NCBI GenBank assembly: GCA_037903475.1
Contig: JBAJFG010000231.1
Coordinates: 962,501-1,026,500, forward strand
DNA: 64,000 nucleotides
Reading direction: 5' to 3'
Origin: Ancylostoma caninum
Taxonomy: Eukaryota; Nematoda; Chromadorea; Rhabditida; Ancylostomatidae
Part shown: positions 1-12,700 of the stretch, in pieces
How positions within the stretch are numbered: position 1 is the stretch's first letter
Layout: each line of letters opens with the position of its first letter
Position numbers and translations under genes: made by a program
The notes under the pieces: model-generated
Told to the model about the DNA's origin: nothing
Seen by the model: only the letters and a program-made list of their open reading frames with translations
Database searches by the model: none

Positions 1-754
1 ATCCAAGAAATACTCCCTAGGTAAGGAAGCCTCAGTGAACTGCGGTGAAGCTGCCCTTGGTATCGGAACGTTGTCGAAGAGGTGCCTCACATCTGAACTA
101 CTAAAACAAGAGCTATCTTTATTTCTACCACCCGGTCAACACATAACAGTTTGATACTAGCGCTGAACTATACTGAACCACACCCTTCACCCCCACCCCT
201 CCCCCCACGGTCGATCCCCTTTACTTTGGAAGGGGCATTCTCACTGCTATCGCAGCTATGGCAACTCTCCTAACCTCTGAGCCGCCAATTTTCAGTGAAG
301 AACCAATGGCCACAAAGGCAGATAAATTCGTTCATGAACCAGGCAGTGCAGATCAGAATGTTCGCAAACTTCTTTTGCTATGGAGTTTGGCGAAACGGTA
401 GAAAAGATTGTGAAAAGATCGTGTTTTTTCCTCTTGTGTCTCAAATATTTTCGAACATCAAATTTATGCTTTGAACATTCGAATATATTCGAATAGTGTA
501 CGCTGTCGAATAGTCAAATTCGAGTAAATTTGAATACTGGGCGGCTTTCTCGAATATTCGACTATTCGAATATCCGAATTTCTCGAATATTTATTCGAAT
601 ACGAATATTCGGTTGTAACTATATCAGACAGGCACATATACCTGTCTCCACTTTCGAAACAAACTGTACATCGTTTGCTTGGCTAACAAAGACAACATGA
701 AAAATAAATAAAAGTTTCTTCTGAATGAAGCCGTTTCTGACCCAATAATTTCAG
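1..754. other. Intron of malic enzyme with ATTCGAA-rich tract
   Basis: This stretch lies upstream of the first recognisable malic exon. Positions about 470-612 are a dense run of ATTCGAA and GAATATTCG words. Positions 1-25 contain a strong donor-like CCTAG|GTAAGG, but the codons before it do not join in frame to exon 755. No exon is supported here. Confidence 0.5.
470..612. repeat. ATTCGAA palindromic low-complexity tract
   Basis: Overlapping copies of TTCGAA, GAATATTCG and ATTCGAATA form a self-complementary tract. A similar tract lies at 25715-25830 in an MVD intron. Confidence 0.7.
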
Positions 755-3700
755 GCGAACACAGGAGTTGCCGAAATGTGTATTCGCCAGATGGTCGAGG
801 AAGGAATGTCCGAAGCAGAAGCGTGCGAGAAGATTTTCATGTTTGATATCGACGGTCTTATAACCAAAACCCGCTTGCCGACATTGCTGCCTAGACATAA
901 GCGATTTGCCAAAGTACTTTGAATTTCTAATGTCGCATTATACCACGTCAAAAATATGCCTGCTTAGGATCTACCAGATACGAAGGATTTGTACGAAGTG
1001 GTGAAAATGGTGCGACCACATGCTCTCATCGGTATGTTTTCGTCGTTATAATTCTGGCCATCAGACGTAGAACTTCAGCAACTTCAGCATTTTCCATAAG
1101 CGATATTCATTCGAGATGCGTGCGTTTGACGAGCTTGCATTCATATGATGGTGGATAGTCGGACGCTCACGTAGCTCATACGCACGCGTAATGGCCTCGC
1201 AGTGGCCGCCCACTCTTTTCATTCAAGATGTCTTAGGTTGGGCAATAAGTTGGTGCGTTTTTTCTGAGCATTCAATGTATCTTCACGAACTGGACTAGTT
1301 CAACTAAGTTTTTTTTTCTTTGGAAGTTAATATCCGCAGTTCCTCTTCTTCACATCTAGAGCAAGAATTTGCGAGAAATCATCTCATAACTCTACGAACT
1401 GTGCGTGCAGAACAAGATGATCCATCTTCACTGGTGGGTTGGTCTTCTCAGTGTGGACTACATTCGCTCCATGTTTTTCTTTCTCGGGCGGCTCTCATCC
1501 AGTTCGGCAACTCTCCTCGTTTAAACGACCTGGAAAATGTATCGGACCAGCGCGTGAAGGGTCGGCCGAAGGGTCTTTTGACGTTTAGGGAAGTCCAGAT
1601 GGTTGTTCTCGTGCTCCACCTGTCGTCATTTCGACGCATGATGTGTCCTACCCATCTGTGTTTCGCGGACCCCATGCATTTTGACGGATCCCTTATCTTT
1701 GACTCTTTCCTCAAATCATCGCAGCTGAGGCCTTGTTTCCATGCTTCCATCTATTAGTTCCTAGAAGACATTTTTCCAATGTGTGTTGTTCTCATAGCAG
1801 TGAAGATGTTCTTGTTGTCGGTCCATGTTTCAGTAGCGTAGCATAGAGCCGGGAGTATCGTGAAGTCAAATAGGTGAGCCCGTCGATTCGCGTTTCTGAA
1901 CTGATTCGTGATCTCTCGGATTTCGTCCATGGCAGCCCATGCTGCTTTTCTTCGTCGTCCGATTTCGCCTATCAGGTCATTCATCATATTTATTTCTCGT
2001 TCCAAGTAAACATAGCTGCCCACTGTCGCACCATTGGTTGGTCATCATCTGTGTCTATCATGTTGATTTCCAGCCCGATGGTCTTGCCCACTTCATTGAG
2101 TTCGTTCACCAACTGGTTCATCTCTGCCGTGTTGTTGCTGATGAGGACGACGTCGTCTGCGAACCTTAAATTCGTCAGCGTCTTTCCGTCAATCATGAGT
2201 CCTTTGTCCTCCCAGTTCAGTCGAGACATGGCGTGTTGGAGCGCAGACGTGAACAGCTCTGGAGAGATTGTATCGCCTTGTCGTACGCCTTTGTCGATCG
2301 GGATACGCAGCTTTCTGTCAAACAATCGTCATGGTACCTACGTTGCATTGCTCTAGAATGTTCACATAAGTAGGGTCCACGCCACCCTGTAGGAGCGCAT
2401 TGAGGACACCATTCATTTCAACGGAGTCAAAGGCCTTCTTATAGTCGACGAATGTAAGGACCAAAGGCATCGTGTACTCTCTATAGCGTTCGATCAGCTG
2501 GACAACGGTATAGATGTGGTCCATACAACAGAAGCCTTTTCTGAAGCCAGCTTGTTCTATTGGTTGATATGCGTCAAGTGTGGCCTCCGGACGATTCAGT
2601 ATGATCTTCGTGAATAGTTTGTATGGGATGGACAACAAAGCGATTGGAAGATAATTTCCTATATCCTCTTTGTCGCCTTTCTTGAAGATCAGAATTGTTT
2701 TCGAGCACCTCCATTGATTCGGTATGATTTCAGCTTCAGAGTAGGAGTTGAAGTGTTCCGCTAGTAACTTGTGCATTGTGTATCCTCCGACTCTTAGTAG
2801 GTATTCTGTAACGCCATCTGGTCCTGGGGCAGTTCCCTTCTTCAAGGACTGAATTGCGTTTCTAACCTCAGAGTTTAGAATGGAATGGGTGGCGGCCTGT
2901 CCTCCGTGGGAGATGGGCACCTCGAAGCCACTGTTGTTGAGCGATACAGCTTTGTGTAGAAGTCCGCTACAATGCGTTCTATGTCTACTCGCGCTGTTTT
3001 TGGTACTCCGTCTTTGTCCTTCAGACAAATTGTTATTGTAGAGTTCTCTTCGACATTGCTTCAGGCTTCGATTTTCTGTGGCAGCAGAGTAGTTTATTTC
3101 TGCGATGTTCTCTGAGGGACTCCTTCACGGCTACGCGGCACGTTTTGTTAATGGTAATCTTTTCCAGATGTATGGCTGTTGGGTCTCTCTTGATTTCTCC
3201 TCGACAACGAAGAAGTTGTTTTGTTTCCGGATTTAGCCTTTCCTCTTTCGACCTGTTGCTCTCCATAGCCGCTTTAGCACATGATGTCAGTCCTTTCACT
3301 AGCTTCTCGTAGTCCTCGGTAGAATTCTCTCTCTTTCTCCAGTGATAGGTTTCCACGGCCTTCTGCAGCTTAGTTGCGTTGTATTCAGGAAAGCGCGTGG
3401 GTGGGCCGCGATGTGTGTCTCTTTTGAATATGCGGTCATTCAGACGTATCTTGGCTCGCAACAGTCTGTGATCGGATCCGCTGTCGAAGTAAGGTAGTAC
3501 CGTTACGTCCATTACACTCCATCGTCAATTTGTGAGGATGTGATCCAGCTCTGAATGGGTTCGTCCATTCGGACTTTCCCAGGTCCACCGTCTCTGTTGG
3601 CGTTTCTCGAAGATGGAATTTCCATGGAACAGATCGCATGAACACATCAGATCTAGCAGCCGAAAGCTGTTGTCATTTCTGATTTCATTTCCGTGTCGAC

Positions 3701-6700
3701 CCAGTCTCCAGTTTCCGTTGCTTCCATTTCCTACAAGTGCGTTGAATCCCTGCAGTCGCTTGTAGCAGGACTTTTCCTTCCTGATTATCGCCTCAAGCTC
3801 AGAGTAGAAGTTGTTTTTGTCCTTTTCGCTGGCAACAGAATCGGAAACGTAGCAGTTCACAATGGTGATGGTAGCTTTCTTTTCCGTCCACAGTCGTAAC
3901 ACAGCAATACGTGGACTTGGAATTTCGTGCGAAGGAATGCTGGGTTGTATTTTTGGGCGGATCAGAAAGCCAACGCCTCCAATGTTCTTGCATTGATCTT
4001 CTGTCCCATTATCAGCAGTTCTTCACTTTCCATCCTTCTTGCGTACAATGCTTTCGGTCTCGTCTCCTGCAGACACACGACATCATATCTGATCTTCTTC
4101 GCCAGATGGAGAAGAGTTCTCAAGTCTGCGTTGGATGCTGCTGACCTGCCATTGTACGTGCAGATTTCCAAGCATTGTCCAAATCGTTTTTTTTTCCAGT
4201 GGCGCCCCCTCCTGGTCCTCTTCCGTCCTTGACAGGGACGCCGTGCAAGAGCATGTTCGATTTCGGGCCGGTTTTCTCTCTGTAGCGAATGTTGTGGCTT
4301 TTCTGGTGGCGTGATTACCCCTGGAGTGCCTTGCCGGAGCTATCCAAGGGCCGCCCACTACAAGTAGCTGCGTGGCCGTTTGTGCCGTTGGCCGTCTCCC
4401 AGAGATGAACCCTGGTAGACGTTCATCCCTTCACCGTGATGATATATGTATATGTATACAGTGCGTTTCATAATTATAGGGACACCCGATTTTTTGCTGT
4501 AGCGGGCTTCACCGTGAACCAATCGATCTGATTTTTTCGTTATTCAATTCGGAATGTGAAATAACCTCTAGAGGCATATTTTCCACTGACATCATCAATA
4601 AATAAGATTTTTATAGAGAAAGATAGAAAAACCAGTGTTTCAAAATTATAGAGACACTTGGACTTGATGAAACGATTTACCCAGAAAACGGAATCTGTCA
4701 GTGCAGTTGTTACCAGTGGGTTATTCCCTATCCATTGCTTATTCGAACCTTCGGTTCTTCAAACTGGTGTAGGTGTTCCAGATGAGGTTCGGCCCAACCT
4801 CGATTTTAGTCTCTTGAACTGTGCTTTAGAGTTTTTTAGCATAAAAGTTCTAGACGTATCAAGCATGGAACCATCTAGAATTTGTCTTAGAACCATTTTC
4901 CGCTAGAAATGAGTGTTTACAAGCGCTTTTCAGGTACAAGGCCTCGAGTTTGTGGCAGCTTTATCGTGCTGTCGCGCCTTGACCCAGGGGGATAACTGCA
5001 CTTTCTTGAACCAAAGCAAACTTTTGTCATCGCCTTTGTATCAAATAGAATTCAACATAGAGGCACTCGTCAAATCCTGTGTGATCATTCTACATCACAT
5101 TTGAGTGGTTATCGTTGACAAAAGTTTGCTTTGGTTCAAGAAAGTGCAGTTATCCCCGTGGGTCAAGGCACCACAGCACGATAAAGTTGCCACAAACTCG
5201 ACGCCTTGTACTTGAAAAGCGCTTATAAAACTCCTTTCTAGCGAAAATGGCTCTACGACAAATTGTAGATGGTTCCATGCTTAATGCGTCTAGAACTTTT
5301 ATGCTAAAAAACTTTAAAGCACAGTTCGAGAAACTAAGGTCGATGTTGGGCCGAACCTCATCTGGAACACCTTCACCAGTTTGAAGAACCGAAGGTTCGG
5401 ATTAGCAATGGATAGGGAATAACCCACTGGTAACAACTGCACTGACAGATTCCGTTTTCTGGGTAAATCGTTTCATCAAGTTCAAGTGTCCCTATAATTT
5501 TGAAACACTGGTTTTTCTATCTTTCTCTATAAAAATCTTATATATTGATGATGTTAAAGGAAAATATGTCTCCAGAGGTTATTTCATATCCTGAATTGAA
5601 TAAAGAAAAAATCAGATCGATTGGTTCACGGTGAAGCTCGCTACAGCGAAAAATCGGGTGTCCCTATAATTATGAAACGCACTGTATATTTATATTTATA
5701 TGTCCGCGAGAACCAACCGTCAAAAATGGACAATACTTACTCCATCGTGTTCAGCGCGTCGAGTTATGTACGAAAATATGGTAGATTTTGAATTTTACCT
5801 TGATTTAAAGGTGTTTTGGGCCACATCTATCATGTTCAGACATGTTAAACATGTTGTTAGACGGGCAGGATACCTTCATAACGAAGAGGAGGAACGAGCA
5901 GGAGGAATGACATGGATGAGGGTCGCGCCCGCACAGATGGTGGAGAAAGTGAAAGGTGACATGAAACGAACCATAGCTATGTCAAACAGTGTCGGGGCTC
6001 GGTAGCGGGAGAATTGCCAGTGAAGAGAGAACAGCAGTGAGAGTGATGCACCGGCGCCCCTTGGAGGGAGAGACGGGTCCAGCGCTGTGATAGGGGTGCG
6101 CCGGCGTTTAAAAAGTGGGGAAACGCCTGGAGTCGGGTCCAACGGTGTGATAAGGGTTCGCCGGCGTCGAAATGTGTAGAAGATGTCATACACGGGTCCA
6201 CACCTGCGAGAGTAGTATGCCAGCGCGAAGCGAGCCCGAAAGAAGCCTCAGAGTCCGGCATTAGACGGACGATCAGGCTGGTATTTGTCAAGAGCAAAAC
6301 AAGAGCTACAAGGTGACCTATGATAGGCTATCGGAGTTAGATCAAATCCTCGTAAGAAATCGAGATGAAAAAAAAGCGCACGAACTTATTGCCCAACCCA
6401 ATACTACATACCGTGTTGACCGGTCTTTATGGAAAATATTTCGCAATTTGATTCGTGCGACTGACACGCGCACCTCGTATAAATCCCCTATAAAATCGCT
6501 TATGTAATGCAATGGTTATTTTGCGACCTTTGTGTGAATTTGAGGAAATGAGTGTTTCACGCAAAAATGAGTGGAGTTTTACGAGATAGAAAAAAACGAA
6601 ACTACGAACCCCATAGTACCTTACCTATACGGAATTTAAGTGTGTTACCACTTCAAGTGTAGCTGGCAGTAAAGTAATACATTCAGCGCTCAATAGTGTA

Positions 6701-9700
6701 CAATAAACAAACTGTATTAAAGGGGCTTCGACAAAGGGCGGTGCCTTCACGAAAGAAATAATCATGGAAATGGCTAAGAATAACGAACGGCCAATCATTT
6801 TTGCCTTGTCAAATCCAACGAAGAACTCTGAATGTACTGCAGAACAAGCTTTCAAGCTGACAAATGTGAGTGTATGAACTGCGTGAGTCTTAGTCTTGAA
6901 ATGAGTACTATATTACAGGGAAAAGTGTTGTTTGCTTCTGGCTCTCCCTTTGAAAATGTTGAGATAAATGGAAAAATTTATAAACCAGGTCAAGGAAACA
7001 ATGCCTACATCTTCCCTGGAATTTCTCTGGGATGCGTGTTGTTTAAAGCAAAACATATTCCCGACAAACTCTTCCTCCTCGCCGCCCGGGTGAGCCAAGC
7101 CTTCGAGAAAAAACCGTGCTGTTTCCGAAAAATAAGGGTGTTTAGCGAGTCGCCGCATCGGTTTCGGAGAAATCACTCTTCAAATATTGTCGTCTCTACC
7201 CTCGCCTAAAGAACATACGCGAGATATCTGTTCAAATCGCTATGGAGGTTGCCCCATCATTTGATTACCATAGCACAGAAAACATTTCTTTTTCCTGAAA
7301 AATAGAACATTGTGAAACCATACTTACAGGTCGGAAATTATCTGTACCACCACAACCTGGCCACTTTGCATCCTGAACCAGATGACATGGTAACGTTTCT
7401 CTTTTTGTAACATTTATCTAAAGGTGAATGTTTGCTCACGGATCTCCCTCATACGAGGGATCCCAGCCGGTTAGTCGCGATGCTACGTGGCGCTCCGCAG
7501 GTGGCGGATAGGGGGCTAATCGCGGACCAAACGCGACCTTGTGCCTGCCCTAAGACGCGAATGGATTCAGGGGATGGACTCCCTGTCTCTGCAGTGTCGG
7601 AACAATATATACCTCCTGTCAGCGCGTGGGTATGTTCATGCATGCGTGCGTGGGTGTGCTTGCCTGTTTGCAGATTGTATCCTGCACATCTATCCAACCA
7701 AAAGCCCTGCATTCAAGTGACTGGGAGGTACAAGGGAGGCGGTTCCGAGTCGCCTCCAACAAATAAACCCCATCGCCCATTCCCGCGAGGCCCGGCTAAC
7801 TTCCCGGTGAAATCACACTTCAGGCTCCCACGGGGGAATAGAGCCCAGCAAGCTATCTCCTGTGGTTTTACATTTTCGTCAAAGTCCACACAGCAATAAC
7901 AGAGACCTGTGAGGACAAGGTCCGAGCGGTTATCTAGGCTGCCCAAAACCTGAAGGACTATGATGACGGCCTGTATCTTCAACGCACGCACGCTTGCATT
8001 GGAGGCCTCCATCGAGGATTTGATGATGCAGGTCAGGAAGATCAGGTACGACGTCATCGGACTGACCGAGATGAGGAAACACCGGCCACTGAACGTCACG
8101 TTCGACACTGGAGAAAAACTGTCCCTTGGAACCTGAGGAGTTGGTGGAGCTGGTGTCCTCGTCAACACGAACTTGGTCATGAACATCGATTCGTTCGAAC
8201 AATTAGCAACTCGAATCGGACGTTTGCGATTGAGAAGATGTGGATCACTTCCGGCCTTGACAATCTTCGTCGCCTACGCTCCAACATCCAGCTTCGACGA
8301 AGAGGAGATTGAGGCCTTCTATGTGGACATGGAGAAGTTCTACAGGGAAGACTAGACTTTCTGTAAGGTCATCGTTGGCGACTTCAACGCCAAGATCGGC
8401 TCTAGGAGAACGCCTGAACTACTTCACATTGGTAGCCACGGCCTACAATGAAGCGAACATGGAGAGAGGATGCCTAAGTTCATCATGACGACGAAGACCA
8501 TCCATGGTAACTCAAAAATTCGGAAGCCAACCCGTCTTCGATGTACGTGGGAGTCACCCGGTGGAGAGTACCATAAGGAAATTGACCACAGCATCGTCAA
8601 TCCAAGATTCTACCTGATCGACGTCGGTGTTGTACCGAAGTTCTACACCGGATCAGACCATCGCCTCCAAGATTCTTCTTCTCATGCAAAGGAAAGAAAG
8701 CCGCGAAGTTTAAGAGGACGAGCCCCAAACCCGTCATCAATTGGGATCTCTTCACTTCGTTAGCCGGCTTTTGGAAAGATGCGGTTGTCGACAACATCGA
8801 CGAAGAGTACGATCGGCTTGTTCAGCATCTCCGCGACAGCTCAAGAGCCACCAGGAGACGACTGTATTACGAGACCCTCGAGCTCATACGCCAGCGCAGA
8901 GCCGCGAGAGCCGCAGGCAACTACCAGCTAACGTCCTAGCTCGCGAAACGGTGCAGAGAAGCGATAAAAGAGGACCTCAGGGAGAGACGAGCAGCAGTGT
9001 TGGCCGAAGCCGCAGAAGCAAGGAAAAGCATTCGCAGCGCCCTCCGACACTTCGCCAATCGCAAGACCAAGATGACCGCCCTCCGGCGCCCAGACCGAAC
9101 AATTTCTTCATCAAAACGGGTAATAGAGAAGGTCAGCTACGACTTTTATTCGGATCTCTTCGATAGCCACGTCTACCTCCCTGTCATGACAGGGAGGATG
9201 TGTATGTTGTCCCATCGGTTCTCCCTTACGAAACCCGACATGCCATCAAGTCGGTGAAGAATCATACAGCGCTGGGCCACTACAGGATTCGACCCGAACA
9301 TCTGAAGAACTTAGTTCTTATCACTTTGGCTAAGCTTTTCATGCGGTACCTGTCGGAATGCAAGGCACATAACCAATGGAAGACCAGCAGGACCGTGTTG
9401 CTATACAAGAAGGGAGACCCGCAGGACATTGACAATTATCGCTCCATCTGCCTACTGTCCATCGTCTACAAGCTTTTCACGCGAGTGATCCTAAATAGGG
9501 TCAAAAGAACCCTAGATGAAGGACAGTCGCGCGAGCAAGCAGGGTTTCGAAAAGGATTCAGTACGATCGATTACATACAACAGTCACTAGACTCATCGAA
9601 GTATCGCGAGAGTATAAGATGCCCCTCTGTCTCACGTTCATCGATTTGAAGAAAGCCTTCGGCTCTGTTGAGACAGAAGCGGTGTGGGAAGCCCGCGGCA

Positions 9701-12700
9701 ACCAGGGCTTTCCTACTCAATACATCAAGATATTGGGTTGGTGCAAAAATAATGCGCGTTTGCATGTCTTTGATTCCAAACCTCATAACTCCGTTCAAAA
9801 TAGATCTTTTTCAAAAGGCTTAGAACCGTTTTAATCCGCAAATCTTTAGCAATAAGGTAGATGTTCTCCGACTACCGTGCAATTCTGGCAGGATCTTCTA
9901 GAGTCGACGAACTTCCGGAGGGCAGTTTTGGTATCACTTTAGTCTTCGAGAAAATTCTCCTGGAAGAAGTCGCCCAGGTTCTCGGGGAAGTGATAGTCGA
10001 TGAGCGAGAAGCTTGCTGATTATGATGTAGGACTCGGAGCTTCCTAGCTCAGTTGCTCCAACCTGTGAAGAATCTGTCGTGAAGGGTGTGCCTGGACGGT
10101 GCCGTATAGGAGTGAGAATCCATTTTATTGAGCAATGCTGGGGCCATACAGTGGCGTATCTAATTTATTTCATTTACGTCCTGAAACCACATACCAGATT
10201 AGGAAGAATGAATGAGCTGCAGTAACTACTAAGCAACCGACTGATTGGTTCTTGCAGCAGGTCACCACAATTCTTGCAGCAGGTCACCACAAATTCGCCG
10301 TGACCTTATTTTGGTGTTCCTTCGGTTTCTGGGAGTGTTTCGGTGCATCTTCCTCGTCCAACTATTCAGCCAGGCACCTCATTTTGTCGAAGAGGGTCTA
10401 TTCTTCACATTTAATTACTAAGCAACCGACTGTTTGGTTGCAATTCTTTCACTGCAAAGGCGCGAAGCAAACCTCTCATCGAAGATCAATGTGGTACTCG
10501 TTCAGTATGCGCGACATCAACTCGTCGTGCTTTTTCGTCCTTCCATTTTTACTGAGGGAAGGGATGATTTGACAACAATTACCGGTGATGTTCTACGAAA
10601 CCAAATATGTTGTTTTGGATGGGTGCTCTTTGATAGTTGTCATCAATTGGGGATCGCAAACCCCAGGAAGATCTATGCGACATTCCTTAATTTCGAAGCA
10701 AGGCACACCAAGCCGAAAAATCCGGTAGCAGCTCGGCGGAATGCATTCGCTCACACTCCCTTCGCCAAAACTATGGTAGTATTCCAAGCGGTTCCTGCTG
10801 GGATGCCGGCGAGTTTTAGCTCGCTGAAGTGAGTTTGGCAAAAAACTTGTTTTAGCGCCTTTCCTTCCACAACTAAAAATTCACCGAAAACATGACCTTC
10901 GCTCAAAATGCATGAAATGATTGAAAAGGCCATGAAATTTGCTACAAAACCATTTGCAACTTCTCATACCGATGATGAGAAACACCCGAAGTTTTCTGCA
11001 CCTAAGATGAACCAGCGAAAAACGCGCATTATTTTTGCACCAACGTAATACTTCGTGAGCTACACAGCAACTTCACGACCAGGATTCCTCCATTCTACGA
11101 CGACATCACCATAAACGTCAAGAGAGGGGTTCGGCAAGGCGATATCGTGACGCCAAAACTATTCAGTGCCACTCTCAAAGACGTCATGCAGGAACTGGAA
11201 TGGGATAGCATGGGAGGGCAAGTTGATGGCGGGCGACTTAACCATCTTCGCTTCGCTGACGAGCTCGTTCTTAAAACGCCAAACACCATCGAAGCGGAAT
11301 GGATGCTGGCCGACTTCGACGCATGTAGGAAGATCGGTCTCCAATCGGATCTGACGACGACGATGTTAATGGGAAACGGATGGGTCCCGGATGCCCTATT
11401 TCCGCTCAACGGAACGACCATATCCGAATGCTCCAGCTATTTATGGTCGGGAAGTCAACATGATGAACGATCTCACTCCGGAGCTGGGCAGGAGGAAGCC
11501 TGCGTCTTGGGGAGCTTACAAGAGCATCGAGGACGTAGTGAAGAAGACGAAGAACACCAGGCTCCGTACCCACCTCTTCAACACAACAGTTCTCCCTGCT
11601 TTGACGTACGCCTCAGAAGCCTGGGCGTTGCGCAAGCAAGATGAGAATGCGGTCAGCGTCGTCGAACGCTCTATCGAGAGGGTGATGCTAGGAATAACCC
11701 GCCTCACGCAAGTGAGGGCAGGAATACGGAGTTCCACCCTGCGTCAACAGTTGAAAATCAGGGACGCTATCGCTTACACCAAGTTGAGTGAGATCAGGTG
11801 GGCCGGACACGTGATGCGTCTTAACGACAACCGTTGGACAAGAGCCGTCAGCGATTGGACTCCACGGAACGTTAAGCGCACAACACGAAGACCACCGATC
11901 CGATGGTCAGACTTCTTCACGAAGTCCAAGGATAGATACGATGCTCTCCGTGTCCCTTGAACGGACAGAATCCACTAGACAACTCTGGCTCGCGAGAGGG
12001 ACAAATGGAAGGATTGCTGGAGCCAGCTCGGTATACCAGAAGATCACAGGGAGTCAAGGTGGTCAAGGTGAATGTTTGTATCTTCGCATATATGTATGTT
12101 CCGCCACAAACCACACAGAAACTAATCCGGCTCAAAATCTACCCAGGTGTCGGTGGAGGTTATAGAATACCTTGTCAGAAATTATCGATTGGTTCATCAA
12201 CTGTTTCGATTTCAACGATTTTTCTCGGCTTTCCTCATGAGTCAGTGAAGATATAGTCTGTCCGAAACGACGAGTCCGCCTACGCACGCGGGGGTCGAGA
12301 AGCTGCCACATCTGCCAGCGCTCCACGTCATCATCCCTGATCTGCGTATCACGTTTCATCGTTATCTTCATGGTATCGACCATTGATTTGGCTGTGACGT
12401 GGACGACGTGGCAGCCAACAGCATCCGTCCCAGCCACGCCGTCGCGTGCGTGGGCGGGCTCGTCGTTTCGGATAGACTATATTTGCGTTCGTGCTCTCCT
12501 GTATCCCGAATATGGCATACATTGGAAGCGAATGTATCGATTCATTGGTTTATCGACTTCTTCCTCCGCTCAACATGGCGACCACGGAAATAGCAAACAT
12601 TTCAATTAGAGTGGCGACGTGTTATGCTCCGCATAACGCATATTTCATAGATTTCACATTATGTTGCCGTTACCCCATATCAGTCACTGCTCGATGTTGT

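Larger units (their letters stand above)
1233..6401. mobile_element. Outer pair of mariner-like terminal repeats enclosing RTE and foldback
   Basis: TTAGGTTGGGCAATAAGTTG starts at 1233, and its inverted match ends at 6401 (reading TTGGGTTGGGCAATAAGTTC on -), followed by TA. These are mariner-type ends. The 5.2 kb between them is filled by later insertions (RTE, foldback, minisatellite). No transposase reading could be recovered, so this may be one old element split by insertions or two separate end fragments. Confidence 0.45.
7435..12064 (+). mobile_element. Full-length RTE LINE with 14-bp target duplication, split by mariner
   Basis: AAGGTGAATGTTTG occurs at 7421-7434 and again at 12065-12078, bounding the element. 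Without the inserted mariner (1316 bp) it is about 3.3 kb, the usual RTE length. A GC-rich 5' UTR spans 7435-7960. Endonuclease fragments follow (about 7960-8680: [24 protein letters not shown]). The reverse transcriptase is 9200-9730 ([23 protein letters not shown]) and resumes after the mariner at 11051 ([10 protein letters not shown], the FADELVL box) with the C-terminal part to 11960. It ends in GTCAAGGTGGTCAAGGTG. Frameshifts and stops (for example at 8353) make it inactive. The FADD box reads FADE. Confidence 0.93.

Noticed and set aside
1..26. Strong donor CCTAG|GTAAGG at the window start
   Set aside because: A phase-0 join to exon 755 would put TAG before the junction; other phases break the ANTGVAEM frame. 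Not a supported exon end.
40..95. Codons reading CGEAALGI, resembling the malic enzyme GAGEAALGIA motif
   Set aside because: The same protein position is already encoded at 755 (ANTGVAEM). The sequence after CGEAALGI does not continue as malic enzyme, and no in-frame donor joins it to the next exon. Taken as chance.
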